Of a DNA stretch of 64,000 bases, positions 11,852 through 22,479 are shown one piece after another. Both the position numbers and the translations under genes were made by a program. The notes under the pieces were generated by a model. That model made no database searches and had not been told where the DNA came from. It saw only the letters and a program-made list of their open reading frames with translations. The stretch is from NCBI GenBank assembly GCA_032718865.1, contig JALUTQ010000003.1, forward strand, positions 1,332,001 through 1,396,000, read 5' to 3'. The stretch comes from Tilletia caries. Its lineage: Eukaryota > Basidiomycota > Exobasidiomycetes > Tilletiales > Tilletiaceae. How positions within the stretch are numbered: position 1 is the first letter of the stretch; every line of letters starts with the position of its first letter.

Positions 11852-12729
11852 TTGGAGGCGGCCGGCCTTATGATGACGTGTTCCCAAGGCTCGGCCAGAT
11901 GGAGGAGAAGAGGAGCGAACGCCGCAGCGTCGCCCCGAGATGGCGCATCGGCGAGGTTGTCTGCCGATGCCACGTAAACGATGGACATGATGATGTTCGA
12001 ATTCATTGCGCGTATAGCCGCATCGTTCAAGCATGTGTTGGTAAGCCGGGATCGAGAGCGTCCCTTCCTCGCCGCGAACACGACGCCTAAGTTGTCGACG
12101 TGAAAGGTAACGACACTGTTCCGGACGCCGAGCTGTACCACAGCCTGAAGAGCCAGATGCAACGCCCACATTTCCATGACCCCAATATCAACATCAACCG
12201 CTCGCGCGTGCTCCGGCAACGCCCAAAACCGGGCTCGCCCGTCCACGACCACTCCGCAACCTGCGCTAGACGCATCGGAGTAGATTGCCAGTGACGAGCT
12301 GTTGGCGGGCAGGGTGAAGGAAGCACTGAGGTTCGGCGTGCGAAAGAAGCGTGCCCAATCTTTGAGCTCGGCCAACACGTCGCGGGGCAGATGAAGACGT
12401 TGGCCTCTTCGCTCGGGATGGAAGCGATTCCGATGGGCATAGAGGGCGTTGAGCCTCGACCTTCGCTCCGAGAAGATGACGCATGTATGGACGAGCGAAC
12501 CAATGATGCTGGAGATGTCCTTGTAGCCGTAGGTAAAGGCGACTTGCTCGGGAGGGCCCTGACGCAGAAGATGATGAATCTTGGCCATATATTTGTCCCG
12601 CTTATGCGACGTGAGCTCGGCGCGATGACTGTCTAGATCCCATAGGAACCCAAGTAGCTCAAACTTGCGCGACCAGCCAAAGCGCTTCGTCGGGTGTATG
12701 CTCCATCCGAAGCGCTCCACCTCGGCCAT
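11848..12729 (-). CDS. DIRS-like RT C-terminus and RNase H
   Basis: The open frame of 293 codons starts inside the reverse transcriptase, in the thumb-like region (FGWSRKFELLGFLWDLD), and runs into an RNase H with LAIYSDASSAGCGVVVDG (first Asp), VMEMWALHLAL (Glu), TFHVDNLGVVFA (Asp) and ASADNLADAPSR (last Asp). RNase H removes the RNA template during reverse transcription. The stop codon TGA overlaps the ATG of the recombinase ORF as ATGA at 11,848-11,851. The catalytic YxDD part of the RT lies upstream of the truncation and is absent, so the enzyme cannot be complete. Confidence 0.8.
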   Translation of the reverse strand: MAEVERFGWSIHPTKRFGWSRKFELLGFLWDLDSHRAELTSHKRDKYMAKIHHLLRQGPPEQVAFTYGYKDISSIIGSLVHTCVIFSERRSRLNALYAHRNRFHPERRGQRLHLPRDVLAELKDWARFFRTPNLSASFTLPANSSSLAIYSDASSAGCGVVVDGRARFWALPEHARAVDVDIGVMEMWALHLALQAVVQLGVRNSVVTFHVDNLGVVFAARKGRSRSRLTNTCLNDAAIRAMNSNIIMSIVYVASADNLADAPSRGDAAAFAPLLLHLAEPWEHVIIRPAASK

Positions 12730-12732
12730 GTT

Positions 12733-13065
12733 CCCCGGAGTACGGAGTAAACTGTAAATACCTGCGAAATGTGACGGAGTACGAAGTTACCCCCGGAGTC
12801 CGGGGCGCTCCGGGACCTCCACATTTTTCTCATAAGGAAGGTATTTCCCCATAAACATGGATATTTTGAGGCTATTTTGGTGTCAATTCTCAAAATTCAT
12901 TTTAGAAATCTCATCTGGCAGTCTAAATCTGACCAAAACAGCACTTCAAGCGCTCTCAGTCTGTTCTCTTAACCATAGCTGCTACAAGCTTGATCGCGAG
13001 CATATACATTTCTGAAATCATACCGTATTTTGGGATTTGTGAGATCATCTCCCGGAGTACGGAGC
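12733..13065. repeat. CTCCG-rich repeat, copy 2 (reversed, truncated)
   Basis: The reverse complement closely matches 7202-7500 of copy 1, including the ATGTTTATGG segment and flanking CTCCGTACTCCGG words. Its other end is cut by the 5' LTR of gypsy copy A at 13,066. Confidence 0.75.
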
Positions 13066-13413
13066 TGTGCTGGCGAACCAGGTCCTTACCGACAAGTAGT
13101 ACTAGTTTGATCATGATCAGTCCATTCCCGTTCCGTTCCGTTCCGCTCTCTCTCTCTCTCTCACTCGATCGATCACTCCACGTTTCTTCCCCTCTCTGCT
13201 CTCAGATCGTTACGCAACGGCGTGGCAGCCGGCTCTTCTCTTTTTCCTTCTTCTCACGCCTCGGCTTCTCTCTTCTTCCTTCTGCTTCTCTCATTCCCAT
13301 AAATAGCCGAGTTCCCTTTGTACCTCCTAAGCGAATCCACTTAGCCTTTTCCATTAGAACATCACTGACTTTATTGTCCAGTTGTCTCAGGTGAATTACT
13401 CCGCTCCCGCATA
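13066..13413 (+). repeat. 5' LTR of gypsy copy A
   Basis: A 348-bp LTR starts TGTGCTGGCG and ends CGCATA, like those of copy B. It contains a short TTCCG run, a GTTACGCAACG palindrome near 13,210 and an AT-rich ATAAATAG near 13,299 that may act as a TATA element. The internal region starts with TGGTGATGAGAGG, the likely primer-binding site, at 13,414. Confidence 0.85.
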
Positions 13414-13727
13414 TGGTGATGAGAGGATTCTCTTGCTGACCATCGACCCGACGATCCTCAGCAGCCCACGACGATTACAACTTCCAGTTCTCTCGTCGAG
13501 ACGCCCCTTACTCTAGACCGCCCCTGCTCTCGCTCCGGCCCTCTACTCCAGACCGCCCCAGCTCTCGCTCCGGCCCTCTTCTTCTCCGTCGCCAACGTCG
13601 AGCCTCTCTTTGACCCTCGCACGTTCCCGACTCTTCTCCTTCGCACTACTTCTCTCTACTCTACTCCTTCTCTTCTCTACCTCTTTCTTCTTCCTCACCC
13701 CTCAAGAACAAGACCTCAAGAAGCACC

Positions 13728-15479
13728 ATGTCCTCACACGCATCAGCAGCACCGTCTCTTTCTGGCCGTCGTCCCCGTGCTCTCCCTCAGCAGCACCACG
13801 ACGAGGGCCTCGACGTGCCGACACTCGACCCCCGTTCTCTTGCCATCGTGACGGAGCTGCGCACCATGCGCACGGAGTTCAACGACCGCTTCAACGACGT
13901 CGCTGTGCGTCTGGTCGCCGTCGAGCAACGACATCAGCCGGTGCGCGACGACCCCGTCGACGATTCCCTCAGCGACCATCAAGCCGCTCCGGTCGACCAT
14001 AGCCGACGACCATCCACCATGCCCATACATCCTCCGTCCGGACGGACTCGCCCCTCCGCGGAGACCGCTTGGAGTCCGGCTCTCCTCGAGGATCGGTTCG
14101 TCACCACCACTCGTGGGCCATCTCGCTCTCGTCCAGCTCAACCACCCGTCACTCCTCGACCACTCCCCTCCGAGCTTCCTCCGGCGCCCTCCACCTCTCT
14201 GTACGGAACCATCCCCCTGGCTCGCTACAAGCAGCTGCCGGGGGCGGAGCAGGGCCGCATAAAGAAGGCGCTGCGACGCATCGGTCTGTCCCTCGAGCAC
14301 ATTCTCGGCTCGGCCGACGCTGTCGAGGAGGACGATCCGCTGGACGACGACGAGGCCTTCGACGACGAACCACCAGTGCAGAGTCCCCCACCGGCCCTCT
14401 CCACCCCTGCTCGTCCCGTCCAGGCCGACTCCAGTGAGAGCCCTATTCGGATCCGTGGCCACGTCGCTGCCACCCCGACTCCTGAGCTCTCCCCGGCCCC
14501 GAACATACGAATCGGTGCGCCGCCGGTCTGCCGTCAGGAATTCATCGGCGAGTACAACGGAGACCCATACCGTCTCGAGGCCTTCCTCGGCCGCGTCGGC
14601 AACGTTATCCGGACCAACTCGGACCCACAGTGGCTCCCTGCCGTCCTCCGCGCTCTGCCGATTGCTCTCCGAGGGAACGCCGTCAAATGGCATGAGAGTC
14701 TCTCCAACAAGCACGCCAAGGAGCTCAACTCCTTCGAGAAATGGGAGGTCGAGATGCGCAAGACTTTCAAGGTCAACCAACGCGAGCAACGTCGATCAGC
14801 TCGAGATCGAGTCTGGGTTCCCGAGGCGGAGTGGGTTGCAGCCTACTACTTCGACAAGCTGCGCGCACTTCGCCAGGCGTTCGGTTTCGACCAAACAGAC
14901 GACGAGCTCGTCACGGAGATCAAGGACGGGTTCCCGACCAGCTTCATCGCGATGCTTCGTCTCCCTCGCCAGGATGCCACCCTGGAGCAGCTTGTGGACG
15001 AGATGGGGGAGTGCGAGCCTCAATGGCGCACAATGTACAACATCGCATCGCCCCCCGAAACTGCCACAAGCAACGAAGTCGGCGCCGGCGTGCCCAGCAC
15101 GACTCCAGCCACACCTCAGCCGATGGCTCTACGTCGATTGCAAGGACAGGCCATGGTACGCTCCGCTTCCGCGCCGCTGCTTCCTGCTGTTCGCCCCATT
15201 GCGGCTTCAGCACCTCAAGCACCGCGCGCAGCTCCAGCTGCACCATCCGGTCTATCGGCAATGGCCGCCGCCTACGACCCGGCCCGAGTGATTCCCGCCG
15301 CGAATGGCGAGCCTCGCAAGTACCGGGTCGATGGCCGTGAGACGCCGATGCGCCTCAATCGACCATGTAGCAAGTGCAATGGCGACCACTTCAACTTCGA
15401 ACACATACACCTCGTTCCTCAAGTTCGCGTCATGGCTATACATGAGGACGACGACTATCCCTTCTATGATGATGGCTGA
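13728..15479 (+). CDS. Gypsy gag polyprotein (copy A)
   Basis: 583 codons. A Ser/Pro-rich N-terminus with a coiled-coil-like ELRTMRTEFNDRFNDVAVRL is followed by a retrotransposon gag domain at roughly residues 265-430 (EFIGEYNGDPYRLEAFLGRV, LPIALRGNAVKWHESL, YYFDKLRALRQAF). A zinc-knuckle-like C-x2-C-x3-H-x4-H occurs near residue 550 (CSKCNGDHFNFEH). Gag builds the particle in which cDNA is made. The ATG has an A at -3. In copy B the equivalent frame continues up to a candidate intron; in copy A a small indel after DDDYPF ends the frame earlier. The long minus-strand frame opposite is a shadow. Confidence 0.88.
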   Translation: MSSHASAAPSLSGRRPRALPQQHHDEGLDVPTLDPRSLAIVTELRTMRTEFNDRFNDVAVRLVAVEQRHQPVRDDPVDDSLSDHQAAPVDHSRRPSTMPIHPPSGRTRPSAETAWSPALLEDRFVTTTRGPSRSRPAQPPVTPRPLPSELPPAPSTSLYGTIPLARYKQLPGAEQGRIKKALRRIGLSLEHILGSADAVEEDDPLDDDEAFDDEPPVQSPPPALSTPARPVQADSSESPIRIRGHVAATPTPELSPAPNIRIGAPPVCRQEFIGEYNGDPYRLEAFLGRVGNVIRTNSDPQWLPAVLRALPIALRGNAVKWHESLSNKHAKELNSFEKWEVEMRKTFKVNQREQRRSARDRVWVPEAEWVAAYYFDKLRALRQAFGFDQTDDELVTEIKDGFPTSFIAMLRLPRQDATLEQLVDEMGECEPQWRTMYNIASPPETATSNEVGAGVPSTTPATPQPMALRRLQGQAMVRSASAPLLPAVRPIAASAPQAPRAAPAAPSGLSAMAAAYDPARVIPAANGEPRKYRVDGRETPMRLNRPCSKCNGDHFNFEHIHLVPQVRVMAIHEDDDYPFYDDG

Positions 15480-15570
15480 TGCTGGTTCAGCCACCGCATA
15501 TATGGCGGTTCCCTCGGTGCAGACGGTGGTGGAGGAGGAACTTCCCTCACAGGAGCCCAATATCTCCTCC

Positions 15571-15652
15571 GTGAGTTGAGCGCACAGACGGCCTTGCTTT
15601 CCCTTGCATTCCCCAAATTCCATTCTCATGTGTTCTCTCCCTTGTTACATAG
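15571..15652 (+). other. Candidate gag-pol junction intron (copy A)
   Basis: GTGAGTTGA at 15,571 and CTTGTTACATAG ending at 15,652 delimit an 82-bp candidate intron. The donor supplies a TGA stop in the frame that continues gag. Splicing would place PNISS directly before IPMERS of the protease. The same structure is present in copy B (34,328-34,408). Confidence 0.55.
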
Positions 15653-16906
15653 ATCCCCATGGAGCGAAGTCCAGCGCCCTCCATGTCCAATTCCATGAGC
15701 ACAGCTCCACATGATGATCAACCAGCTGCCTCCAGCACGCCTGAGTCTCAGATCTTTTTCACCCACAAGAGCGTCTTCACGACCGCTCGTCAGCTTCGAC
15801 CCAATGAGACGTTGCCTCCCCTCTCCCAACCAAAACGGGCGTTCGGGCGGGTGATTCCATTGGCACGCAGCGCATCGACGGGCACCGGCAAGGGCTATCG
15901 GTCACATGTCCCCCTCACCATGCACGTCCGCGTTAACGACACCGATGGCCGGGCTATGTCGTCGTTGCTCGACACTGGTGCTTCGTTGTCCTGCATCGAT
16001 GCCGATCTGTTACACAAGATGGGCGGCCGCCCGACGGGTGTACCTATGAAGGTCCAGGGCATTGGTGCGGCTACCACTTTGGGATGGGTCACACTGCCCC
16101 TCTTTATTCGGGTGCAAGACCCCCAAGGCCGTCACGCTCACCTCGAACTGGACCAGGACTTCCACGTGCTTCCTTCCTTCGGCCCGGGCATGTGCCTTGG
16201 TCTGGACTTCATCGACGCGCATGGTGTCGGCATCTGTCCAGTCCGAGGTCGAGGACGAATCGGCATCTACACATTTCAAGTGCATGAACGTCTTGCTGGT
16301 CCCTTCGCGGCCGAGGCCGAACTCTGTGTCGCACACGATGTCGATCTGCCGGCTGGCACGCAGGCTTGGGTTCCGGTGGACGCCTCTTGTCTGGCCCCCG
16401 ACGTCGACTACACCGTGGGCCCTCGGATGTGCGTCAGTCCTGACGAAACTGTTCGGCTCGCCGGCCCCGTCGGGGTACTCACTCATGCTGCCGTCCGTCA
16501 CGTCTTAGTGGGGAATCACGGCGTAGCTCCTTTCATCCTTCCCCCGCGGGACCGTTATCGCCGACGCCGTCGCCGCTCGGGTAGGGGACACCGTGTCGTC
16601 CGCAGCGGAGACCTTTACCCTCTCTCCGATGACGCCCCAACATGAGGCAGCGGCGGGCTTCTCTCTAGCCGTTGACGAGACCGACCCTGCTTTTCCGGTC
16701 GATGCCTTCGCCGATGAGGCCGCGGCCACTCCGTCCTTAGCCCAGGACGTGGCTACCACGTTAGTGGACGCTGCATTTTGCGTGGGCATCGATGGACAAG
16801 GAGAGGCCGACGCGGATCTCGTGGCCCTGCTCCGCCGTCACAAGGCTGCGTTCGCTCTAGATGGTCGCCCTGGTCGGATTGTTGGAAACGACATGGGCAT
16901 TCAGCT
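15653..16906 (+). pseudogene. Gypsy protease and start of RT (copy A)
   Basis: The first frame (ATG at 15,659, 328 codons) contains the retropepsin motif SSLLDTGASLSCIDADLL near residue 100 and the flanking GLDFIDAHGVGI. The protease would mature Gag and Pol. After ILPP the frame is shifted by one extra C near 16,546 relative to copy B; the correct continuation lies in the frame 16,593-16,906. The RT begins (RRHKAAFALDGRPGRI) and is cut at 16,906 by the CTCCG-rich repeat, so no RT, RNase H or integrase remains. Confidence 0.85.
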
Positions 16907-17227
16907 TCATGTTTATGGGGAAATATGTTTCTTATGAGAAAAATGTGGAGGTCCCGGAGCGCCCCGGACTCCGGGGTAACTCCGTACTCCGTCAAATTTC
17001 GCAGGTATTTACTCCGTACTCCGGGGAATTTTTGCAACGCCCAGAGGTCAGCTCCGTACTCCGTGGAATTTCCTACAATGCTCAAAAGTCAACTCCGTAC
17101 TCCGGCAACGGTGAGGTAAGCTCCCGATTCTCACTCCGTACTCCCGGCTCCCCTGGAGTGCGGCCCCGGATAACCGGGGCGCTCCCGCAAAGCCGCTCCG
17201 GGGCTTACTCCGTGCTCATCCTTAGCA
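16907..17227. repeat. CTCCG-rich repeat, copy 3
   Basis: Starts at ATGTTTATGGGG, then runs through CTCCG words to the terminal CTCCGTGCTCATCCTTAG. This copy keeps the right end uninterrupted and shows what copy 1 looked like before the solo LTR entered. Its left part is missing where it meets gypsy copy A. Confidence 0.75.
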
Positions 17228-17842
17228 GGCGCGTTCAAACCCAAAAACCGCGGGGGCGCGGTAAATAGAATAGTCCTTTCAGTTTTGTTTTCATTATGGT
17301 CCAAAGTTCGTCATTTTAGAGGCATTTATTGAGTGCCCAAAACCCTCCGAACTTCGCTGCGGCACAGCCACGTGTTCTCCACGCGGCTTCCACGTGTAGG
17401 ACACACGCGTGACGCGCTACGACGCGACGTGTCTCATCTTCTTCCTCATCAGCAATGTACCTCATCTCATTCTCTTCATCATCCTCCCCCAACATGCCCA
17501 ACCGCTCCAAGCGCGCTCGTCTGATACCGGCGTTATCAAGGTACTTTCGTCTGCTGGTACCGGGCATCGGCAGCCGCAGTGAATGAAGGATTGGAGAATA
17601 ATCAATGAGATCGACGAGTGCGAGGAGGCCCCCGACCACGTTGAGAGCAGTCGGTTCCTGTCTCAGAGACGTCCGGCGGAGGAACAGCGTCATCGAGGCG
17701 CGCATCGTTCTTTTGAAGAGCATCTCTCTTGGAACGACGACGATTTCAGACGCGGATTTCGGGTCACCAAGAGTCAGTTTGACTCGGTCGTCGACCTTCT
17801 CGCCCCCGACGACGTTATTTCCCGAAAGCGGCGCGGTCGTCC
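17228..17842 (+). pseudogene. PIF/Harbinger transposase N-terminal fragment
   Basis: The plus-strand frame beginning near 17,583 contains DDDFRRGFRVTKSQFDSVVDLL followed by RKRRGRP, the N-terminal pattern of DDE_Tnp_4 transposases. It is a second Harbinger copy, unrelated in position to that at 6 kb. No catalytic residues remain: about 17,843 the sequence passes into the reversed RNase H of the DIRS-like element 2. Confidence 0.55.
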
Positions 17843-19733
17843 TCACTCTCTGGAAGGGGCATCGGCAGGGTTGTTGGCACTGGCGACAAGGACTGGGATG
17901 ACATCAAGGTTGTAGTCCGCCTCCATTGCCCGGATTCGCGCAAGCACCGCCATGATCTGCGGATTGCGGCTGTGCCCTGAACGCTCGGAGAAGAAGACGG
18001 AGGTGTTGTCCCTGAGAATCCGGAACTTGCAATCAAGGACGCCTTGGTTCACGAGGAGCTGCACCGTAACCTCAAGGGCAATCGCCTCAAATCAGGCAAT
18101 GTCACGACCTTGAGACGCCCAACCGGGGCGTAGTGGGAGGGAGAGTTCTCGGTCTCCGACGCGCACCCCAACCCCGAAGGACGTGGAGGCATCGCAAGAT
18201 GCATCGATTTGAAACACGTCGTCGTCATGTGCGAATGAACGCCGAAGAGTAGGGCGAGCCAGGGCGGCTTCCCACCAACGCAAATCCGCAGTGACCATTT
18301 TCCCAGGCCAATGACGCATGCGAGGAGCAGCATGAGACATGGAAGCCACAAATCCCCGAAGGGAGCCAAAGCGTTTGCGACCGTGCAGCACCACAAAGCT
18401 TGCGTGCTGCAGCTGACCGAAGAGCTTCTGAGCGGCGCGAAGTCCTTGACGGGTATTGGAAAGCCAGAGCTGCAAGGAGGCGAGGTATTTGAGGCGCTTG
18501 GCGTCGGCAAGAGCCACGCAGCGTTCGGCGATGAACCACTCGAACCCAATGTAGATTGGGTTGGGGCAGAAATCAACGTCTTTGGAGGCCTTCCAAGGGA
18601 CACCAAGCGGAGACGTGATGCTGGTGATGGCTGATAAAGAGGCCACGAGGTCGGAGTTGGCATTGGGAGCGTGGTTCCGGAGCGGAAAGGCGTAGTCTTC
18701 GACGTGCTCTTCGCCGTCAGCGGAGGCAAAGAAGGCCACACCGCCTCTGACTTGACGACCTTGTATGGAGCAGGCGAGAGTACTGCGGTCGAGATTGACG
18801 CGGTGTAGGTCTCCAAGAGGGACGGAGAGGAAGAGAAAGTCGTCGACCCATTTAAGAATGGGTCCCAGGCCTCGCGCGCGACATACGTCGGCAATTGCGT
18901 CAGCCACCAGACCCCACACTCCGGTGGCCGGCGAGAGACCAAAGCCGAGGAACATGTCGATGTAGAGGTCGTCATTAAGACCACGCACGACAGTGCCCGG
19001 CCACTGCGAAGGGTGTAGGGGAACCCTGCGAAAAGCCTCCCCGACGTCACGAACTGCGCCCTGCGCAGACGTTGGAAGAGAGAAACGCGTAAGGGAGTGC
19101 CCGTGGCTGACTCAACGAAGACGAGACGAGGAGAGGAAGAGATGTCTAGTCAATCCACGAGGATTGACGTGAACCAAGAAGAAGGGAAGCATCGCAGAGC
19201 GAAGTCCTGAGCCGAAGCTTTGAGGGAATCAAGGCGTGAAGCTCGAGGCCCTGAATGAACCCAAAGGAGGGATGAGAGGAAGAAAGAAAAGATGATACTC
19301 AGTGATACTCACAGTGCGCACAACGTTACGAGCAGCACCCCAAGCAGTGGGCCAGCTGTCGCTGCACAGATGAGAGTTGATGCTTCCCCCGACCCCCAGC
19401 CCGAGGCCAGGAAAAATCTTGGATGATGCGTCAATCCGACTCACCCTTTGGTACGAGACCAAGAGGGCTGGACTGGAAAGGGCCAATGAGTGCTTGAAGC
19501 TCAGAGGCAGAGAAGGGGCCCCGATAACGACCGGCGCCCAGCTAGCGCGCAATCGCGGCTTGAATGACAGCCGGTTGCGCCACTGCGCTGCTGTGGTTGG
19601 CTTGCAGTCGGGAATGATGAAGAGACGGGATACCGATGTCGAAACCGGACGAGAGGCCAGAAACCAGAGAGGGAAACCGAGGCAGAAGGCCAAAGCGTCG
19701 TAGCTCGTCATTGAAGCCTGTCGACGCGAGCAC
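17843..19733 (-). pseudogene. DIRS-like RT and RNase H, frameshifted
   Basis: Segments in different frames line up as one protein. GLSSGFDIGIPSL and GPFSASELQALIGPF-QSSPLGLVPK (about 19,690-19,420) form the entry to the RT. AFRRVPLHPSQWPGTVV, LGFGLSPATGVWGLVADA and WVDDFLFL (about 19,000-18,830) form its catalytic core, the last being the YxDD-equivalent. IDASCDASTSFGVGV (about 18,210) starts the RNase H, and ASANNPADAPSR ends it (about 17,850). Frame changes occur near 19,450 and 18,090. It would copy the element RNA into DNA if intact. Confidence 0.75.
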
Positions 19734-20144
19734 GGTGCCTGCAAGAGAAGGAGAATCGAGACATGGAGAAGCAGAGGAAAAAGGTAAAGGATGTGAAGAA
19801 GGTGAAGTGAGGGCAGAAGAAGAAGAGATGGAGCCATGGAGGGGTGGTGATGGAGGGAAGAAGGAGAGGAGTCGAAATGAGAAAAGGATGAAATGAGACT
19901 TGAGGTAGAAGAAGAAGAAGGAACTGCGCCAAGAGCGAGAGAAGACCGAGCATCATGCCGAGCATGATGAGGCACCGTGACCGCCGGTGCCACAGTTTGC
20001 ACACCTGTGCATGCCGCCGGTCCGACAGCTGGTTCCGCAACCCTTGAATGAAAGTCGATACATATGGGCTTGAGGGAGTCTGCAAAGACTGGACGTCCCG
20101 TAGGCCCGCGGACGACGTTTTGGGTCTTGCCATCGACCCGCTCC

Positions 20145-21119
20145 TTAGTCCTTGGCGGCGCAGGTGCGGAATGGATGACCCGGGCTGCTGGAAAAACAGA
20201 CGAAGCACCGAAACGTAGAGCCGGTGCGAGCTACCTTGACGGGAGGCGGAGCGGTAGAATCGTCGGGAAAGGAGCGTTTTGAAACTCCCAAAACGCGACG
20301 AGTGGCTTGCGCCTCGATGAGCCGAAGGCGAATAGCGTCGTAGTGGTGAGGATTTGGCTTTCCCAGATTGAAACGCTTGCCGTCCGGATTGAGATGACTG
20401 CTGAGGACCCACTGCCGGCGCTGATGCTGGTTCCACATGCGAATGGCCGTGCTGTGCTCCTCGAAGTCGGGATGATTTGTGAGCGTGTGGTTGAGCCGAA
20501 TCAGCGACTGAACAATGTTGTTGGACACAGCTTCGGCTTGCATGACCGTAATCCAGGCCGTCATAGGAAGGTCTCGATCCGCTCGGAAGCCGGTCGTGGA
20601 CTCCTTGATCTTGAAACTGCCGTCCGTTCCCAGCTCGAAGGTAGTATCGCCGCTCAACTTGGACTTGGTGGCGACAGCCATGCCGTCTGCAGTCAGATGC
20701 CACAAATCGATATACTCGTTGGCGCGAATACGATCCCGAATCTTTTGCGAGGGCGAAGCACTAGCAACAAGCAGATCCAGGGAATTTCCGAGCGAGTCGT
20801 CCTAGACAACCTTCTTTGCTTTGTCCTTGGGTTCCGAAACAGGGTCGGTCGCCTTGGCCAGATCGATGAGATGTTTGGCAGCAGAAAGGTGGGCCTCCTG
20901 CTCCTGCAAAGCCTCGGCACGACGTGTCTCGGCAGCAGCAACCGCAGCGCGCTCCCGTTCGAGACGTTCCGCTTCTCCCTCGGCTTCCTACGCAGCCTGT
21001 TGGTCGACATCGAATTGGGCTCGAATGGCTTGTTCGGCAGCCAGACGATGCTCTTCGCCAAGGCGTTCGCGACAACGCAACGAGGCAGCGAGAGCGGGAG
21101 GATCTTGTGAGGAAGACAT
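20145..21119 (-). pseudogene. DIRS-like gag ORF with two in-frame stops
   Basis: From the ATG at 21,119 one frame runs 324 codons to 20,145, interrupted only by TAG at 20,990 and 20,804. The first part is an Ala/Glu/Arg-rich coiled coil (AERLERERAAVAAAE). The C-terminus has a Cys/His cluster, CFVCFSSSPGHPFRTC, and a second, out-of-frame knuckle HRCANCGTGGHGASSC follows near 19,990. This fits the ORF1 product of fungal DIRS-type elements, which binds the element RNA. Both stops could be CAG to TAG changes. Confidence 0.65.
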
Positions 21120-22470
21120 GCTGGAAAGAGGAAGGTTTGATAATGATGGGCAAAGAAACTAAGAAAGGAGAAGTAAGTTTTGAGAAAGAGGAAAGATTCA
21201 GGAAAGTGAGCAGAGAGGAGATGGAGAGCGAACGAGAAACACGGAGAGACGAGGGGGCCGAGGAAGGAAGTCGAGGAGCGAGCCTCGACTCTTTATAGTG
21301 ACCTTGCTGAAGGCCAGAGGATCCCCCAGACTCGGTGTAGACCTCTGATCCTTATGACCTGGCAGAAGTCCTGGTAGATTTCCTCCGAAACTGACTAGAG
21401 GCGTCCCCCCCCCCCCCCTGCGGGATGATTCACTACGTGTGTTAACTGTTAAGTACCATGATCAACATTCAACATGTTACATGAACAATGATAATGATAG
21501 CTACGGTCACAACGGCGTGGCGAAGCAGACGAAGGGTAGCGAAGCTACCCTGAGCTTCTGCGTAGCCATGCCAAGCTGGCTTTTATCCATAACCCATATG
21601 TAATCACATAACATGTTTTTTGTGTCTCGGTGGGGCCGGAAGAAAGGGAGGGAGCTGGAAAGAATTGGAAGAGAAGGAGCGGGAGTAGAGAAATTCTGTA
21701 TAAAACAAAGACGCGAGGCAAACGAGGAGATAAGGAGAGTCAGTGACCAGATCACGGCAGAGAGCGTACGGCGCGGTCAGCGGTCAGACATCGTGGATGA
21801 GGGTTGCTGTGAGAGTAAGGAGGGAAGGGTTAGCTAGCGCGATGGTGGAAGTGAGAGTGAGCGTGAGGGCGAGTGGTGGTAGAATAGATGGAAGATGAGG
21901 CGATGGCTTCGGTCAGTGAGATTTGAAGCGAGTGGCTGACTAGACTCATACTGCGCCGAGCGCTGTCGAGCGGGGAGGTGGTCATAGCGGATGACCTGCT
22001 CGGCCCGGCATTGAGAGAAGAGGGAGCGACAAACGAGACCGAGACCTTCCTCGCTCACCCGTCGACGTAGGGAGAACTTGAATCCGATCCCACCACCAGC
22101 GGCAGAGCTCATCAATGGTGACAGCGGTACAGCCGCAGCCGCAGCTCTCTTGCTTACGCCGTACGTTCCAGCCGTACCTATCCAACCGTCGCTCGCCCTG
22201 CACGCGCGGCGGAACGGGTGCAAGGACCGAGATAATCTCGCCTGTGTCTCGGTGAGCGGAGAAAGATGACATAGCTGATGTGGAGGACAGCATGGCCGGG
22301 GCAGTGCCGATAAGCGAGAATGGTGCTTCTGGTGCTGAGTTGTGGGATGTGGCGGATGACTGATGATGTACGAGACGGAGTCTCGTGGTAGACGCAAGAG
22401 TCTAGGCGTAAGAGCCAAGTAACGAAGGCCGTCGTCGTTGCGTTTGGGCGGAGAAGATCGCAGCCAGCCG
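21120..22470. other. Unassigned region with poly-C tract
   Basis: Contains the leader of the DIRS-like element 2 (to about 21,300), a run of about 14 C near 21,407-21,420, and open frames without recognisable domains. No transposon ends or gene could be supported. Confidence 0.35.
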
Positions 22471-22479
22471 CATCAACTT

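Larger units (their letters stand above)
9993..12729 (-). mobile_element. DIRS-like retrotransposon 1 (5'-truncated)
   Basis: On the minus strand, RT (C-terminal part) and RNase H are followed by a tyrosine recombinase, the gene order of DIRS-type elements, which integrate through a recombinase rather than an integrase. The gag and N-terminal RT are missing because the CTCCG-rich repeat copy 2 abuts at 12,733. The split direct or inverted termini expected of DIRS elements were not found. Confidence 0.8.
13066..16906 (+). mobile_element. Ty3/gypsy retrotransposon, copy A (3'-truncated)
   Basis: 5' LTR, leader, gag and protease are present in order, then the element ends within the first residues of the RT region (AAFALDGRPGRI) at 16,906, where CTCCG-rich repeat copy 3 begins. 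It is closely related to copy B at 29,720-36,875 but reads on the opposite strand. The rest of pol and the 3' LTR are missing. Confidence 0.9.
17843..21119 (-). mobile_element. DIRS-like retrotransposon 2, decayed
   Basis: Read on the minus strand: gag-like ORF with Cys/His knuckles (21,119-about 19,950), RT (about 19,733-18,300) and RNase H (to 17,843). The recombinase is absent because the element is cut at 17,843 by the Harbinger fragment. The frame is broken repeatedly. Its RT and gag differ from DIRS-like element 1, so it is a separate lineage. Confidence 0.75.
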
